A stretch of 24,574 bases of DNA, taken from the NCBI GenBank assembly GCA_047921075.1, contig JBLRWS010000040.1, forward strand, positions 1-24,574. The letters run 5' to 3'. Position numbers and translations under genes: made by a program. A model generated the notes under the pieces. That model was given only the letters and a program-made list of their open reading frames with translations. It was not told where the DNA came from and did no database searches. This stretch comes from JBLRWS01 sp047921075. Lineage in GTDB: Bacteria; Bacteroidota; Rhodothermia; Balneolales; Balneolaceae. Positions 15,949-24,527 of the stretch are shown here, piece after piece (positions within the stretch are counted from its first letter, which is position 1; every line of letters starts with the position of its first letter).

Positions 15949-17268
15949 TTATTTGATGCGCTTCAACCGCACGCCAAAGTGTCCGTCGCAGCCGTGTACA
16001 TGCGGCAGGGTTTGATAGGCGAAGCCGTCGTGTGCCAGCACCTCTTCGGGCAGGAACTCCTCCAGGCTTTCCAGCTCAAAGTTGTCAATCTTGTCGAGGA
16101 ATTTCTGAATCTGCTCCCAGTTTTCTTCTTCCTCGATGGAGCAGGTGCTGTAAACCAACCGTCCGCCTTTTTTCACCAGATTGGCAGCCTCTTCGAGCAG
16201 CTCACCCTGCAGGGCAATCGATTGATCGAGCTCTTCCTGCGTTCGCTTCCAGCGTAAATCGGCTCGTTTACTCAGCACGCCGGTTCCGGAGCAGGGGGCA
16301 TCGAGCAGTACGCCGTCGGCCAGTTTCAGGTTCAGTTCGCGTACATCCGAACGCATAATTTTGATGTTTTCGGCGCCGTAATTCATGGCGCTTTCAGCCA
16401 GCTTCTCCAGCCGCTCGGGATTGATGTCTACCGAGGTGATAGAGCCTTCGCCCTCCATCATGTCAGAGATGGCGATGCTTTTGGTGCCGGGGGCTGCGCA
16501 CAGGTCGTAAATCATTTCGCCGGGCAGCGGCTCCAGAATGGTGGGGGCAAATCCTGCGGCAATATCCTGCACCAGGCAAAAGCCACGATCAATCAGCCCT
16601 TTGGTGATAAACGGCGCAACTGAGTCGACCTTAAAGTAGTTGGGCAGCCAATCGCTTTCCGTAAACTGAATGCCGGTTTTCTCCATTCGCAACTTAAAAT
16701 TCTCCGTTTTGGTACGAAGATTATTTACACGGATGTAATAGTCGGGCCGGCCGTTGTTGGCTTGCATTAATTGGAAAGCTTCCCGTTCGCCAAACCGTTT
16801 TACCCATCGCTTTACCAGCCACTCGGGGTGCGAAAAAGTGGTGGCAATGAGCTTGGTGCGGTCTTTGAATGCCGGTTTCGGTAGGTTTTCGATATCGCGC
16901 TGAATATTGCGGAGAATGGCGTTCACCAGATCGCCCGATTTGTGTCCCTGCCGCAACTTGGCCATCTCAACCGATTCGTTGATGGAGGCGTAATCGGGGG
17001 TGCCATCCATAAACAGCAGTTCGTACAGCCCAAGGCGTAAAATATTTTTCAGCCCGGGCTTCATTTCATCCATGCCGATGCTTGAAAATTCGCCCAGTAT
17101 AAAATCGAGATAGCTGAGTTTACGGAGGATGTTCTGTACATACTCTCGAACCTGTGCCCGCTCTCTTGGCTCAAGCTCATTGGCGTGGGAATAGTCAACC
17201 CGGCCTTGTTCATCAAATTCCATGAGTATGTCGATGCTGACGGAGCGTGCTGTGCGTTCTGTTTCCAA
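15949..17268 (-). CDS. rsmB: 16S rRNA m5C967 methyltransferase RsmB
   Basis: Methylates C967 (E. coli numbering) of 16S rRNA with S-adenosylmethionine. It has 439 residues, close to E. coli RsmB (429). An N-terminal NusB-like RNA-binding domain (about 1-140) precedes the NOL1/NOP2/Sun methyltransferase domain. SAM-binding motif I is DLCAAPGTKS, with DINPERL following. The two conserved cysteines are C326 in DAPCSGTG and C376 in VYSTCSIEEEEN. The alternative is another RsmB/RsmF-type m5C enzyme, but the NusB domain favours RsmB. The gene is divergent from the Na/Pi transporter with 214 bp between them. Confidence 0.94.
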   Translation of the reverse strand: METERTARSVSIDILMEFDEQGRVDYSHANELEPRERAQVREYVQNILRKLSYLDFILGEFSSIGMDEMKPGLKNILRLGLYELLFMDGTPDYASINESVEMAKLRQGHKSGDLVNAILRNIQRDIENLPKPAFKDRTKLIATTFSHPEWLVKRWVKRFGEREAFQLMQANNGRPDYYIRVNNLRTKTENFKLRMEKTGIQFTESDWLPNYFKVDSVAPFITKGLIDRGFCLVQDIAAGFAPTILEPLPGEMIYDLCAAPGTKSIAISDMMEGEGSITSVDINPERLEKLAESAMNYGAENIKIMRSDVRELNLKLADGVLLDAPCSGTGVLSKRADLRWKRTQEELDQSIALQGELLEEAANLVKKGGRLVYSTCSIEEEENWEQIQKFLDKIDNFELESLEEFLPEEVLAHDGFAYQTLPHVHGCDGHFGVRLKRIK

Positions 17269-17482
17269 GGGGCGTAAGGGTTAGGTTCTTAAGGGTACGA
17301 ATCGGTACAATAGCGCATTATTTTACCGAAAAATTGTAAGCCTTAAATATAACGGATTTGTTGCCTACTTGCTACATAAGCTTTCCGGCAAAACACGGCC
17401 TTTCATGCGCTGCAGGCACCCCGCACATGCGAAATACGTATATTGCAGAGTCACTCACCCGAACCGATAGCCGGACAGGCTC
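17269..17482. other. Divergent intergenic region, rsmB / Na-Pi cotransporter
   Basis: These 214 bp hold no ORF or RNA gene I can support. On the minus strand TATATTTA near 17345 is one base from the Bacteroidota -7 element. On the plus strand TATATTG near 17440 is also a near miss. Neither is a firm promoter call. Confidence 0.3.
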
Positions 17483-19135
17483 ATGAGCACATGGATATCA
17501 CAATTTGATGCACTGGTTTTCTTTGCCGGATTGGGCGTGTTTCTGTTTGCCATGCATTTAATGGAGGAGTCAATTCGCGAACTGAGCGCCTCAGCGCTGA
17601 AACGGGTGCTTCGCAAAGCCACGGAAACGCGTCCCTCGGCTATTGCCAGTGGCGCAGCCAGTGCGGCCGTTCTGCAGAGCAGTTCGGCCGTTTCGTTGAT
17701 GGTGCTGGCATTTACCGGTGCGGGTATGATGACACTGGTGCAGGCCATAAGTGTGATGATGGGAGCAAAGATCGGTACTACGGTTACCGCCTGGCTGGTC
17801 GCTGTCTTTGGATTTGAATTTTCACTTGAGGCGGTCACCCTTCCGCTAATTGCAGTCGGCGGGTTGGGAATCATTGTTCTTTCCCGATCTAAAAAGTATG
17901 TCAACATCAGCCGGTTTCTGGTGGCGTTTGGCCTGCTTTTTTTGGGGCTCGATTATATGAAAGTAAGTGTAGAAAACCTGGCCGAATGGATGGATCCCAA
18001 TATGCTGGCGGGGTATGGCATACTGGTTTTTGCACTGGCGGGCCTGCTTTTTACGGCGGTAATGCAAAGCAGCTCGGCCACCATCGCGCTGGTACTTACG
18101 GCACTCTTCAGTGGCCTGTTGACTTTCGAACAGGGTGCGGCGATGGTGGTGGGGGCCAATGTGGGCACGACCGTTACGGTGCTGTTGGGTTCGATTGGGG
18201 GGCTTCAGATCAAAAAGCAGGCGGCTGTGAGTCAAATGGTTTTTACAACCGGTACAGCGGCCATCGCGCTGCTGGTGCTTCCGGCGCTGATCTGGCTGTC
18301 GCTCGAGCCCTTTGGGTTGTCGGGGAATTTGGTGTTGGGCCTGGCACTCTTTCACAGTTTGTTCAATATACTGGGTGTATTGATGTTTTACCCCTTTATC
18401 GGGCATCTCGCCGATCAGGTGGAACGTTGGATTCCTGAAAAACGAACACGTCTCACACGGTTTATCCACAAGACGGAAGCGGATGTACCGGAGGCAGCCC
18501 TGGTGTCGCTGCGCCGCGAACAGCAACATTTTTTGGTGCAGAGTATTCGGTATATCCGGTCGGTAGTGAGCCGCCCCGGTGGCGGACAAACAACCTTTTA
18601 CCCCGACTTGGCCGCGTACCATGGCGAGATCTTCGCCTTTCACGTAAAGATGCGTCAAAATCAGCTGGATGAGCCTGTGGCACAAGCGGCCGATGATCTG
18701 ATGCGAGCCGGCCGATACATGATGAATGCGACACGAAATATGCATTATTTGACGGACGACCTTCAGAGCATCGCGGCGGAACCGTCCGCTATCTATACCG
18801 AAGCGGCAGCATCCATAAAAAAACGGATGGAGCTGTTCCATGACTGCTCGTCCCGGTATTTTGATAAGCAGCACGATACCTATCAATCACTCTGGCAGCA
18901 GGCCGGGCTGTTGCGGGACGAACTGGAGATGATCAGCCGCAAACTGGAAGAGGGCGATAAAGAATTCATCAAGCGGTGCGGAGATGCATTTGTTCACCCC
19001 GATATGACCATGGAAGAGGTTACGCGCCTGTTGATGGTGAACCGAAACACAACGGAGTCGGGTAGAATGCTCTATCAGGCGATGCAGATCATTCTCGAAG
19101 AGGCGAGCCGGCAGGGAGCTGGCGATGACCGGTAG
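17483..19135 (+). CDS. Na/Pi-cotransporter family protein with a PhoU-like tail
   Basis: A predicted inner-membrane protein of the PNaS (NptA/YjbB-type) family, 550 residues. The duplicated core is plain: QSSSA at 65-69 and again at 195-199, each followed by a GANVGTT-type repeat (GAKIGTT near 94-100 and GANVGTT after the second). About eight or nine hydrophobic segments end near residue 320. The rest is soluble and helical, resembling a PhoU domain, as in many bacterial members. It likely moves phosphate with sodium; whether import or export (YjbB exports phosphate in E. coli) cannot be decided here. It stands alone between rsmB and atpD. Its stop codon lies in a small inverted repeat. Confidence 0.88.
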   Translation: MSTWISQFDALVFFAGLGVFLFAMHLMEESIRELSASALKRVLRKATETRPSAIASGAASAAVLQSSSAVSLMVLAFTGAGMMTLVQAISVMMGAKIGTTVTAWLVAVFGFEFSLEAVTLPLIAVGGLGIIVLSRSKKYVNISRFLVAFGLLFLGLDYMKVSVENLAEWMDPNMLAGYGILVFALAGLLFTAVMQSSSATIALVLTALFSGLLTFEQGAAMVVGANVGTTVTVLLGSIGGLQIKKQAAVSQMVFTTGTAAIALLVLPALIWLSLEPFGLSGNLVLGLALFHSLFNILGVLMFYPFIGHLADQVERWIPEKRTRLTRFIHKTEADVPEAALVSLRREQQHFLVQSIRYIRSVVSRPGGGQTTFYPDLAAYHGEIFAFHVKMRQNQLDEPVAQAADDLMRAGRYMMNATRNMHYLTDDLQSIAAEPSAIYTEAAASIKKRMELFHDCSSRYFDKQHDTYQSLWQQAGLLRDELEMISRKLEEGDKEFIKRCGDAFVHPDMTMEEVTRLLMVNRNTTESGRMLYQAMQIILEEASRQGAGDDR

Positions 19136-19153
19136 GCATACCGGATTGCTCTT
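19129..19153 (+). terminator. Possible terminator of the Na/Pi cotransporter gene
   Basis: CCGGTA-GGCA-TACCGG is a perfect 6 bp hairpin at 19129-19144 that contains the TAG stop (19133-19135). A T-rich stretch ending in four T follows. The stem is short and the T-run is interrupted, so termination may be partial. Confidence 0.45.
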
Positions 19154-19220
19154 TTGCAAAAAACTTATCGTTGATTTTACAGGGTAAAGTGGGTACCTTT
19201 TTAAGCTGTAAATGAAGGGG

Positions 19221-19228
19221 TATATTTG
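19221..19228 (+). promoter_or_regulatory. TAnnTTTG (-7) promoter element of atpD
   Basis: TATATTTG is an exact match to the -7 element used by the Bacteroidota housekeeping sigma factor. It lies 69 bp before the atpD start, giving a leader of about 60 bases. At the expected -33 place there is only a T-run (19198-19202) and not a clear TTTG. Confidence 0.45.
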
Positions 19229-19296
19229 TGTCTGTCAACCCGTTTGCAATCGTGGTTATTCACGCCCCATACTTCCTATAAAAAAAGAACATTCGA

Positions 19297-20784
19297 ATGA
19301 ATAAAGGCAATGTAGCACAGGTCATCGGCCCGGTCGTTGACGTCGATTTTGAACAAGGCGAACTTCCCAAAATTCTTAACGCGCTCTATATTGAAAGAGA
19401 TGATAAAACGCGGCTGTATCTCGAAGTGGCACAGCATCTCGGTGAAAACCGGGTAAGAACCATTGCGATGGACTCTACCGACGGAGTTGTGCGAAATGTT
19501 GAGGTAGTTGACTCCGGCTCGCCGATCTCTATGCCGGTGGGTGAAGATATTCGCGGAAGGCTGTTTAATGTTGTAGGCGAAGCGATTGACGGCATCGAGC
19601 AGCCGGAGGGGAAAGAGAGATACCCGATTCACCGCGATGCACCCAAATTTGAAGACCTTGCCACCAGTTCCGAAATTCTGGAAACCGGTATTAAGGTGAT
19701 TGACCTTCTCTGTCCGTACGCCAAAGGGGGTAAAATTGGCCTTTTTGGCGGTGCCGGTGTAGGTAAAACGGTTTTGATTCAGGAGCTGATCAACAATATT
19801 GCCAAGCAGCACGGCGGCCTGTCGGTATTTGCCGGTGTTGGCGAGCGTACCCGTGAAGGTAACGACTTGCTGCGGGAATTTATCGAATCGGGTGTGATTA
19901 ACTATGGCGACGATTTTAAGCACGCCATGGAACAAGGAGAGTGGGATCTCTCCAAAGTGGATATGGATGTGTTGAAAGAGTCGCAGGCGACCCTGGTATT
20001 TGGCCAGATGAACGAGCCTCCTGGAGCACGTGCCCGGGTAGCGCTGTCGGGCCTTACTGTAGCCGAGTACTTCCGCGATGAAGTATCGCCCGATATCCTT
20101 CTCTTTATCGATAATATTTTCCGGTTTACACAGGCCGGCTCCGAAGTATCGGCGCTGCTTGGACGTATGCCATCTGCGGTAGGGTACCAGCCCACACTGG
20201 CTACCGAAATGGGGGATCTGCAGGAGCGCATTACCTCCACCAAAAACGGGTCCATCACCTCGGTACAAGCTATTTACGTACCGGCCGATGACTTGACAGA
20301 CCCCGCACCCGCCACCACATTCTCTCACCTCGATGCAACCACGGTATTGAGCCGGGCACTTACACAGATCGGTATCTATCCCGCTGTAGATCCGCTCGAT
20401 TCCACCTCTCGTATCCTCGATCCGAAAGTGGTTGGTGCCGAGCACTACAAGTGTGCCATTAAAGTGACCGAGCTGCTGCAGAAATACAAAGACCTGCAAG
20501 ATATCATTGCAATTCTGGGTATGGATGAGCTTTCCGACGAAGACAAACTGGTTGTGTCGCGTGCACGTCGTGTACAGCGTTTCCTTAGCCAGCCGTTCTT
20601 CGTAGCGGAGCAGTTTACCGGCCAGAGCGGTGAGTATGTACGCATCGAAGATACTATCAAAGGCTTTAATATGATTATCGACGGCGAGCTCGATTACCTG
20701 CCTGAAAACTCGTTCCACCTGGTTGGAACCATTGAGCAGGCGGTTGAGAAAGGCGAGCGACTTACAGCCGAAGCCAACGCGTAA
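19297..20784 (+). CDS. atpD: ATP synthase F1 subunit beta
   Basis: The catalytic beta subunit of F1Fo ATP synthase, 495 residues, similar in length to FCB-group homologues. The Walker A loop GGAGVGKT is at 151-158, followed by the GERTREGND motif, the FIDNIFRFTQAG Walker B region, the ALLGRMPSAVGYQPTLATEMG segment, and DELSDEDKL (the DELSEED-type lever that touches gamma). A 19 bp gap separates it from atpC, so the two are one operon. The remaining subunits (alpha, gamma, delta, a, b, c) are absent: upstream is a phosphate transporter. A split atpDC locus is known from Chlorobi and Bacteroidota. Confidence 0.98.
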   Translation: MNKGNVAQVIGPVVDVDFEQGELPKILNALYIERDDKTRLYLEVAQHLGENRVRTIAMDSTDGVVRNVEVVDSGSPISMPVGEDIRGRLFNVVGEAIDGIEQPEGKERYPIHRDAPKFEDLATSSEILETGIKVIDLLCPYAKGGKIGLFGGAGVGKTVLIQELINNIAKQHGGLSVFAGVGERTREGNDLLREFIESGVINYGDDFKHAMEQGEWDLSKVDMDVLKESQATLVFGQMNEPPGARARVALSGLTVAEYFRDEVSPDILLFIDNIFRFTQAGSEVSALLGRMPSAVGYQPTLATEMGDLQERITSTKNGSITSVQAIYVPADDLTDPAPATTFSHLDATTVLSRALTQIGIYPAVDPLDSTSRILDPKVVGAEHYKCAIKVTELLQKYKDLQDIIAILGMDELSDEDKLVVSRARRVQRFLSQPFFVAEQFTGQSGEYVRIEDTIKGFNMIIDGELDYLPENSFHLVGTIEQAVEKGERLTAEANA

Positions 20785-20802
20785 TTTTAAACCGACCAAC
20801 GC

Positions 20803-21210
20803 ATGTCAGATAAAACGTTTTACGCGCAGCTGCTTACGCCCAACGGAGCTCTTTTTGAGGGGGATGTAACCATTGTGGATGTTCCCGGTTCGGAAGGGCG
20901 ATTCGAGATTTTATACAATCACTCGCCCATCGTATCCACACTTGGCATCGGCCGGATTGAGATCACCACAGAAGAGAATAAAACGCTGCGATATGCGGTA
21001 AGCGGCGGTTTTCTGGAGGGAAGTGATAATCGGATCACCATTCTGGCCGAAGAGGCAGTGGAAGCGTCCACCATCGACCTGGACGAGGTGAAGGCTGCCC
21101 GCGAGCAAGCGAAAAAAGCGCTGCAGGGTACCACCACCGGCCGCGAGATTCTTGAGAAGCAGCTGGCTGAAGCGGACAACCTGATCAAAACTGCAGAAAC
21201 CGCCTCCTGA
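20803..21210 (+). CDS. atpC: ATP synthase F1 subunit epsilon
   Basis: The epsilon subunit of F1, 135 residues, linking catalytic head to the rotor ring and often restraining ATP hydrolysis. The N-terminal beta-sandwich carries LLTPNGALFEGDV, VPGSEGRFEILYNHSPIVSTLG and VSGGFLEGSDNRITILAEEA, the standard family pattern. The two C-terminal helices (about 90-135) are complete and Ala/Glu/Lys-rich. It directly follows atpD and is followed by the bidirectional terminator, so atpD-atpC is the full operon. Confidence 0.96.
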   Translation: MSDKTFYAQLLTPNGALFEGDVTIVDVPGSEGRFEILYNHSPIVSTLGIGRIEITTEENKTLRYAVSGGFLEGSDNRITILAEEAVEASTIDLDEVKAAREQAKKALQGTTTGREILEKQLAEADNLIKTAETAS

Positions 21211-21235
21211 TACATCAGGAAACCTTTTACGGAGT

Positions 21236-21286
21236 AAAAAAACAAAAACCCCCGGCAGTAAAAGCATCGGGGGTTTTTTGTTTTAA
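21236..21286. terminator. Strong bidirectional terminator between atpC and the TonB-C lipoprotein
   Basis: AAAACAAAAA-CCCCCG and CGGGGG-TTTTTTGTTTT pair around a 13-base loop. T-runs appear on both strands, so it ends atpDC from the left and the converging lipoprotein gene from the right. The lipoprotein TAA stop (21283-21285) lies within the T/A arm. Confidence 0.92.
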
Positions 21287-21765
21287 AATACTACCGGAGT
21301 TCCAAACAACATTTTCACAGGTTTACCACGTACCTTTGCCGGGGTAAAGGCTGTGACCGTAATGGCTTTCTGAACCTCCTCGATACAGTTATTGTTTTCC
21401 TGACCCGAATCGTCGGATATTTTCTCGACGTGTCCCTGTTCGTTTACAATAAACTGGAAAAGTATCCGCTCGCCATCCAACTCTTTACACGCACCTGTGG
21501 GATGGTGTTCAATGATTTGGTTTATTCGCTGTCGCATATCCAACAAACCGTTTACAAATCTGGGAAATTCATCAACCACTACATATACTGTTTCCGCTTC
21601 AGATGTGTCAACCAATGGGTAAAGAGAAGCTCCATCCGGGTGAGCTGCCCGTACTTGGGCTACTGTGCGAGACTCAGATGCAGTGATTGATTGGGTTTCA
21701 ACGGTTTTACAACCACTCATCAAAATCATAAGCACAAGAGGTATAAAAACCACGGGTTTGGACAT
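21283..21765 (-). CDS. Lipoprotein with a TonB C-terminal-like domain
   Basis: A 160-residue predicted lipoprotein with lipobox MSGC (Cys19). After a linker with a YVVVDEFPRFVNG segment, the second half reads FQFIVNEQGHVEKIS, then CIEEVQKAI, TAFTPAKVRGKPVKMLFGTPVVF-type sequence, the pattern of TonB C-terminal domains found as stand-alone modules in many Bacteroidota proteins. Unlike true TonB it has no membrane anchor besides the lipid, so it is unlikely to transduce energy itself. Its two mature-region cysteines (in GACKEL and NNCIEE) may pair. It has no functional neighbours: it converges on atpC and diverges from the metalloprotease. Role unknown. Confidence 0.78.
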   Translation of the reverse strand: MSKPVVFIPLVLMILMSGCKTVETQSITASESRTVAQVRAAHPDGASLYPLVDTSEAETVYVVVDEFPRFVNGLLDMRQRINQIIEHHPTGACKELDGERILFQFIVNEQGHVEKISDDSGQENNNCIEEVQKAITVTAFTPAKVRGKPVKMLFGTPVVF

Positions 21766-21840
21766 TGTACTCTTTTAAAACGTTGGCAGCCCGCGAAGGC
21801 ATTGGTCAGAAATCAATAATGAGGTGGTGAAACAAACGAC

Positions 21841-21858
21841 ATGTGATATCCGTCACAT
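21841..21858. promoter_or_regulatory. CRP/FNR-type palindrome ATGTGA-N6-TCACAT
   Basis: The half-sites ATGTGA and TCACAT are perfect inverted repeats six bases apart, and the core TGTGA-N6-TCACA equals the E. coli CRP consensus. It ends 45 bp before the metalloprotease ATG, next to an AT-rich block (TATATTATAT at 21863-21872) that could be its -10 region. The diverging lipoprotein gene starts 75 bp on the other side, so either gene could be controlled. The cognate regulator is not in this window. Confidence 0.5.
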
Positions 21859-21903
21859 TGCCTATATTATATCTCCATTAACAAAAACTCACAACCTCTA
21901 TTT

Positions 21904-24462
21904 ATGAGACTACCGACACACACTACATTCGCCATTCTGCCGGTCTTGATGATCTTCGCTTTTGGCTGTGCCACTCCACAGCCTGCATCAACATCCGCAA
22001 GCAGTAGCGACCGTTCCGGACAGGAACAAACCTCCGACTTCGAAAAACAGCTCGAAAACCACATTGCATTCGAAGGGTTGTTCACCATCTTTCAGGATAC
22101 GACCAACGGGTCTACCAAACTTCAGATTCGCAAAGATCAGCTTGGGAAAGAGTTTATCTATTTTGGCATGACCGCCGACGGAGTTACGGAAGCGGGCCAC
22201 TTTCGGGGCAACTACCGCGACAACAAAATTTTCCGCCCCGAACGTTACTTCGAACGGGTAGAGCTGATTGTACCGGCTACCGGCTACTATTTTGATGATG
22301 AGAATCCCCTAAGCCGTGCTTCCGAGGCCAATACCTCGCACGCAACACTGGTATCGGAGAAAATTATTGCTGAAAACGACAGCTTGATTCTGATTAGTGG
22401 TGATGCGGTTTTTCTGAATGAAAGCCTTCATCAGGTAAAACCGAGTCCGTTTCCGGGTGTTCCTCCGGGCCGTATGTTCACACTGGGCTCTCTCAGCAGC
22501 AACAAAACCAAGTACAACTCCATCCGCAGTTACCCCAAAAACACCGAGGTGGTTGTAGAGTATGTGTACGATAACCCCGCTCCGGTCAACCGGGGCAGCG
22601 GAGCCATTGCCGACGCACGATCGGTCTCAATTCAATACCAACACTCCTTTATCGAAATGCCGGAAAACGACTATCGGCCGCGGTACGACGACCCTCGTGT
22701 GGGCTATTTCATGACGCAAAAAAATGATCAGATCAGCACCAGTGTGACCCCGTATCGCGATATGATTCATCGCTGGCACCTGGTCAAGAAAGATCCCTCT
22801 GCGGCGGTATCCGAGCCGGTAGAGCCGATCGTTTGGTGGATTGAGAATACTACTCCGCATGAATTTCGGGAAACGATTAAAGAGGCGACTCTGGCATGGA
22901 ACGAAGCGTTTGAAGCGGCCGGATTTCGAAACGCCATTGAAGTGCGCGTGCAGCCCGACGATGCCGATTGGGATGCGGGCGATATCCGCTATAATGTGCT
23001 GCGGTGGACCTCCTCACCCAATCCGCCTTTCGGGGGGTATGGGCCAAGCTTTGTAAACCCGCGAACGGGGCAGATTATCGGTTCGGATATTATGCTGGAG
23101 TGGGTTTTCTTCTCAAATCGTGTGCGCCAGCAGGATATTTTAGCCGGTCCCTCAGCCGGAGAGTCGCTGATTGAGCTGGCGATGGATCCGCAGTTTTGCA
23201 GTTTCTCGAACCATATGCAGCACAACCGGGTATTTGGAGCCAACGCCTTGCAAATGCTGGGTGCGAATGATATTGAGGTGGAGGATTACCAGCACGAAGC
23301 GCTAAAGATGCTGGTGCTTCACGAGCTGGGCCACACCTTTGCGCTGAATCATAACATGCAGGGGAGTACTCTCCACAGCCCGGAAGACATTCACAACACC
23401 AACATCACCGACGAGATGGGGCTTACCGCATCGGTAATGGATTACTCCTCGGCCAACATTGCCCGCGATCGTGACCGACAGGGGCGCTATTTTGATGTGA
23501 AACCGGGCACCTACGACATCTGGGCCATCCAGTACGGCTACCTGACCCACGAAGACGTGGAAGAAGAGGAGCGGATGCTGCAGGAGCTACTCGAACGAAG
23601 CACGGAGAATCAGTTTATTTTCGGGAATGATGCCGATGACATGCGCAGCCCCGGTAAAGCGATCGATCCCCGTGTTATGGTAGGGGATATGTCATCTGAT
23701 CCTATCGCCTATGGCAAAGAGCGTATCGGACTTACCCGCGATTTGATGGGCGGACTGGTAGATAAGTTCAGCCGGGAGGGGCAGAGTTACGAAGCCCTCC
23801 GCAACGCGTTTATGGTGATGATGGGTGAGTATCGCACCCAAACGGGCGTGATGTCACGCTATATTGGCGGGGTGTATCGCGATCGTGCTTTTGCCGGACA
23901 GCCCGGGGCCACCAAGCCGTTTATTCCCGTAGAACATGAGCGGCAGAAAGAGGCGATGCAGGCGCTAACGCAGTACCTGTTTGCCCCCGATGCGTTTGCC
24001 ACGTCGCACGAGGTGTATCAATACCTGCAAATTCAGCGGCGCGGGTTCAACTTTTTCTCCTCATCAGAGGATCCCAAGCTCCACGATATGATACTGGGCA
24101 TGCAGGCCAATGCCCTGAACCACCTGCTGCACCCGGTTACGATGCAGCGCATCACCGACTCACGCTTGTACGGGAACCGGTACAGTGCATCGGATGTAAC
24201 GGCTGACCTGACGGCGGCTATCTTTGATGCCGATGCCCGGGGCAATGTGAATACATTCCGTCAAAATCTACAGATAGAGTACGTAACACGGCTGATTGGG
24301 ATTGTAGGAGGTGATGATCACGACCGTCTGGCCAAGTCGGCTGCACTCTACAACCTGCAGCAGATTCGGGCGATGATGGACCGCCGCGAGCGTGCCAATG
24401 CCGAGACACGTGCACACACGGCCCACATCAAACTGCTGATTGACAAGGCGATGGAAGGGTAG
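21904..24462 (+). CDS. Zinc-dependent metalloprotease lipoprotein (DUF5117/DUF4953 type)
   Basis: A large predicted cell-surface or periplasmic metalloprotease of 852 residues. A signal peptide with Cys22 (AFGC) marks a lipoprotein, followed by a Ser/Thr-rich spacer. The N-terminal part (FTIFQDTTNGSTKLQIRKDQLGKEFIYF-like region, 60-200) matches the DUF5117/5118 part of this family. The catalytic centre is a metzincin-type HExxHxxxxxH, HELGHTFALNH, with H473, E474, H477 and H483, and a Met-turn SVMDYSS at M512. The usual Gly of the metzincin motif is Ala here. The C-terminal portion (about 600-852) is helical and unassigned. Members are widespread in Bacteroidota; substrates are unknown. A CRP-type site precedes it and a strong terminator follows. 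Confidence 0.87.
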   Translation: MRLPTHTTFAILPVLMIFAFGCATPQPASTSASSSDRSGQEQTSDFEKQLENHIAFEGLFTIFQDTTNGSTKLQIRKDQLGKEFIYFGMTADGVTEAGHFRGNYRDNKIFRPERYFERVELIVPATGYYFDDENPLSRASEANTSHATLVSEKIIAENDSLILISGDAVFLNESLHQVKPSPFPGVPPGRMFTLGSLSSNKTKYNSIRSYPKNTEVVVEYVYDNPAPVNRGSGAIADARSVSIQYQHSFIEMPENDYRPRYDDPRVGYFMTQKNDQISTSVTPYRDMIHRWHLVKKDPSAAVSEPVEPIVWWIENTTPHEFRETIKEATLAWNEAFEAAGFRNAIEVRVQPDDADWDAGDIRYNVLRWTSSPNPPFGGYGPSFVNPRTGQIIGSDIMLEWVFFSNRVRQQDILAGPSAGESLIELAMDPQFCSFSNHMQHNRVFGANALQMLGANDIEVEDYQHEALKMLVLHELGHTFALNHNMQGSTLHSPEDIHNTNITDEMGLTASVMDYSSANIARDRDRQGRYFDVKPGTYDIWAIQYGYLTHEDVEEEERMLQELLERSTENQFIFGNDADDMRSPGKAIDPRVMVGDMSSDPIAYGKERIGLTRDLMGGLVDKFSREGQSYEALRNAFMVMMGEYRTQTGVMSRYIGGVYRDRAFAGQPGATKPFIPVEHERQKEAMQALTQYLFAPDAFATSHEVYQYLQIQRRGFNFFSSSEDPKLHDMILGMQANALNHLLHPVTMQRITDSRLYGNRYSASDVTADLTAAIFDADARGNVNTFRQNLQIEYVTRLIGIVGGDDHDRLAKSAALYNLQQIRAMMDRRERANAETRAHTAHIKLLIDKAMEG

Positions 24463-24491
24463 GTAAGGACGACAGGCCGTAAAGAAGCTAC

Positions 24492-24527
24492 AAAAGGCTT
24501 GCCCGGAAATGGGCAAGCCTTTTTTGT
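24492..24527 (+). terminator. Rho-independent terminator of the metalloprotease gene
   Basis: AAAAGGCTTGCCC and GGGCAAGCCTTTTTT pair perfectly around a six-base loop, with six T after the stem, 30 bp past the stop codon. It also appears to be the target of the intron that begins at 24528. Confidence 0.93.

Noticed and set aside
17846..18886. A 346-codon open frame antisense to the Na/Pi cotransporter
   Set aside because: Rich in His, Gln and Arg with no recognisable fold, and it lies fully inside a well-supported membrane protein gene on the other strand.
19276..20799. A 507-codon open frame antisense to the whole of atpD
   Set aside because: The plus strand encodes an unmistakable ATP synthase beta subunit here. 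The antisense product has no domain or motif I know, and long antisense frames are common opposite strongly codon-biased genes.
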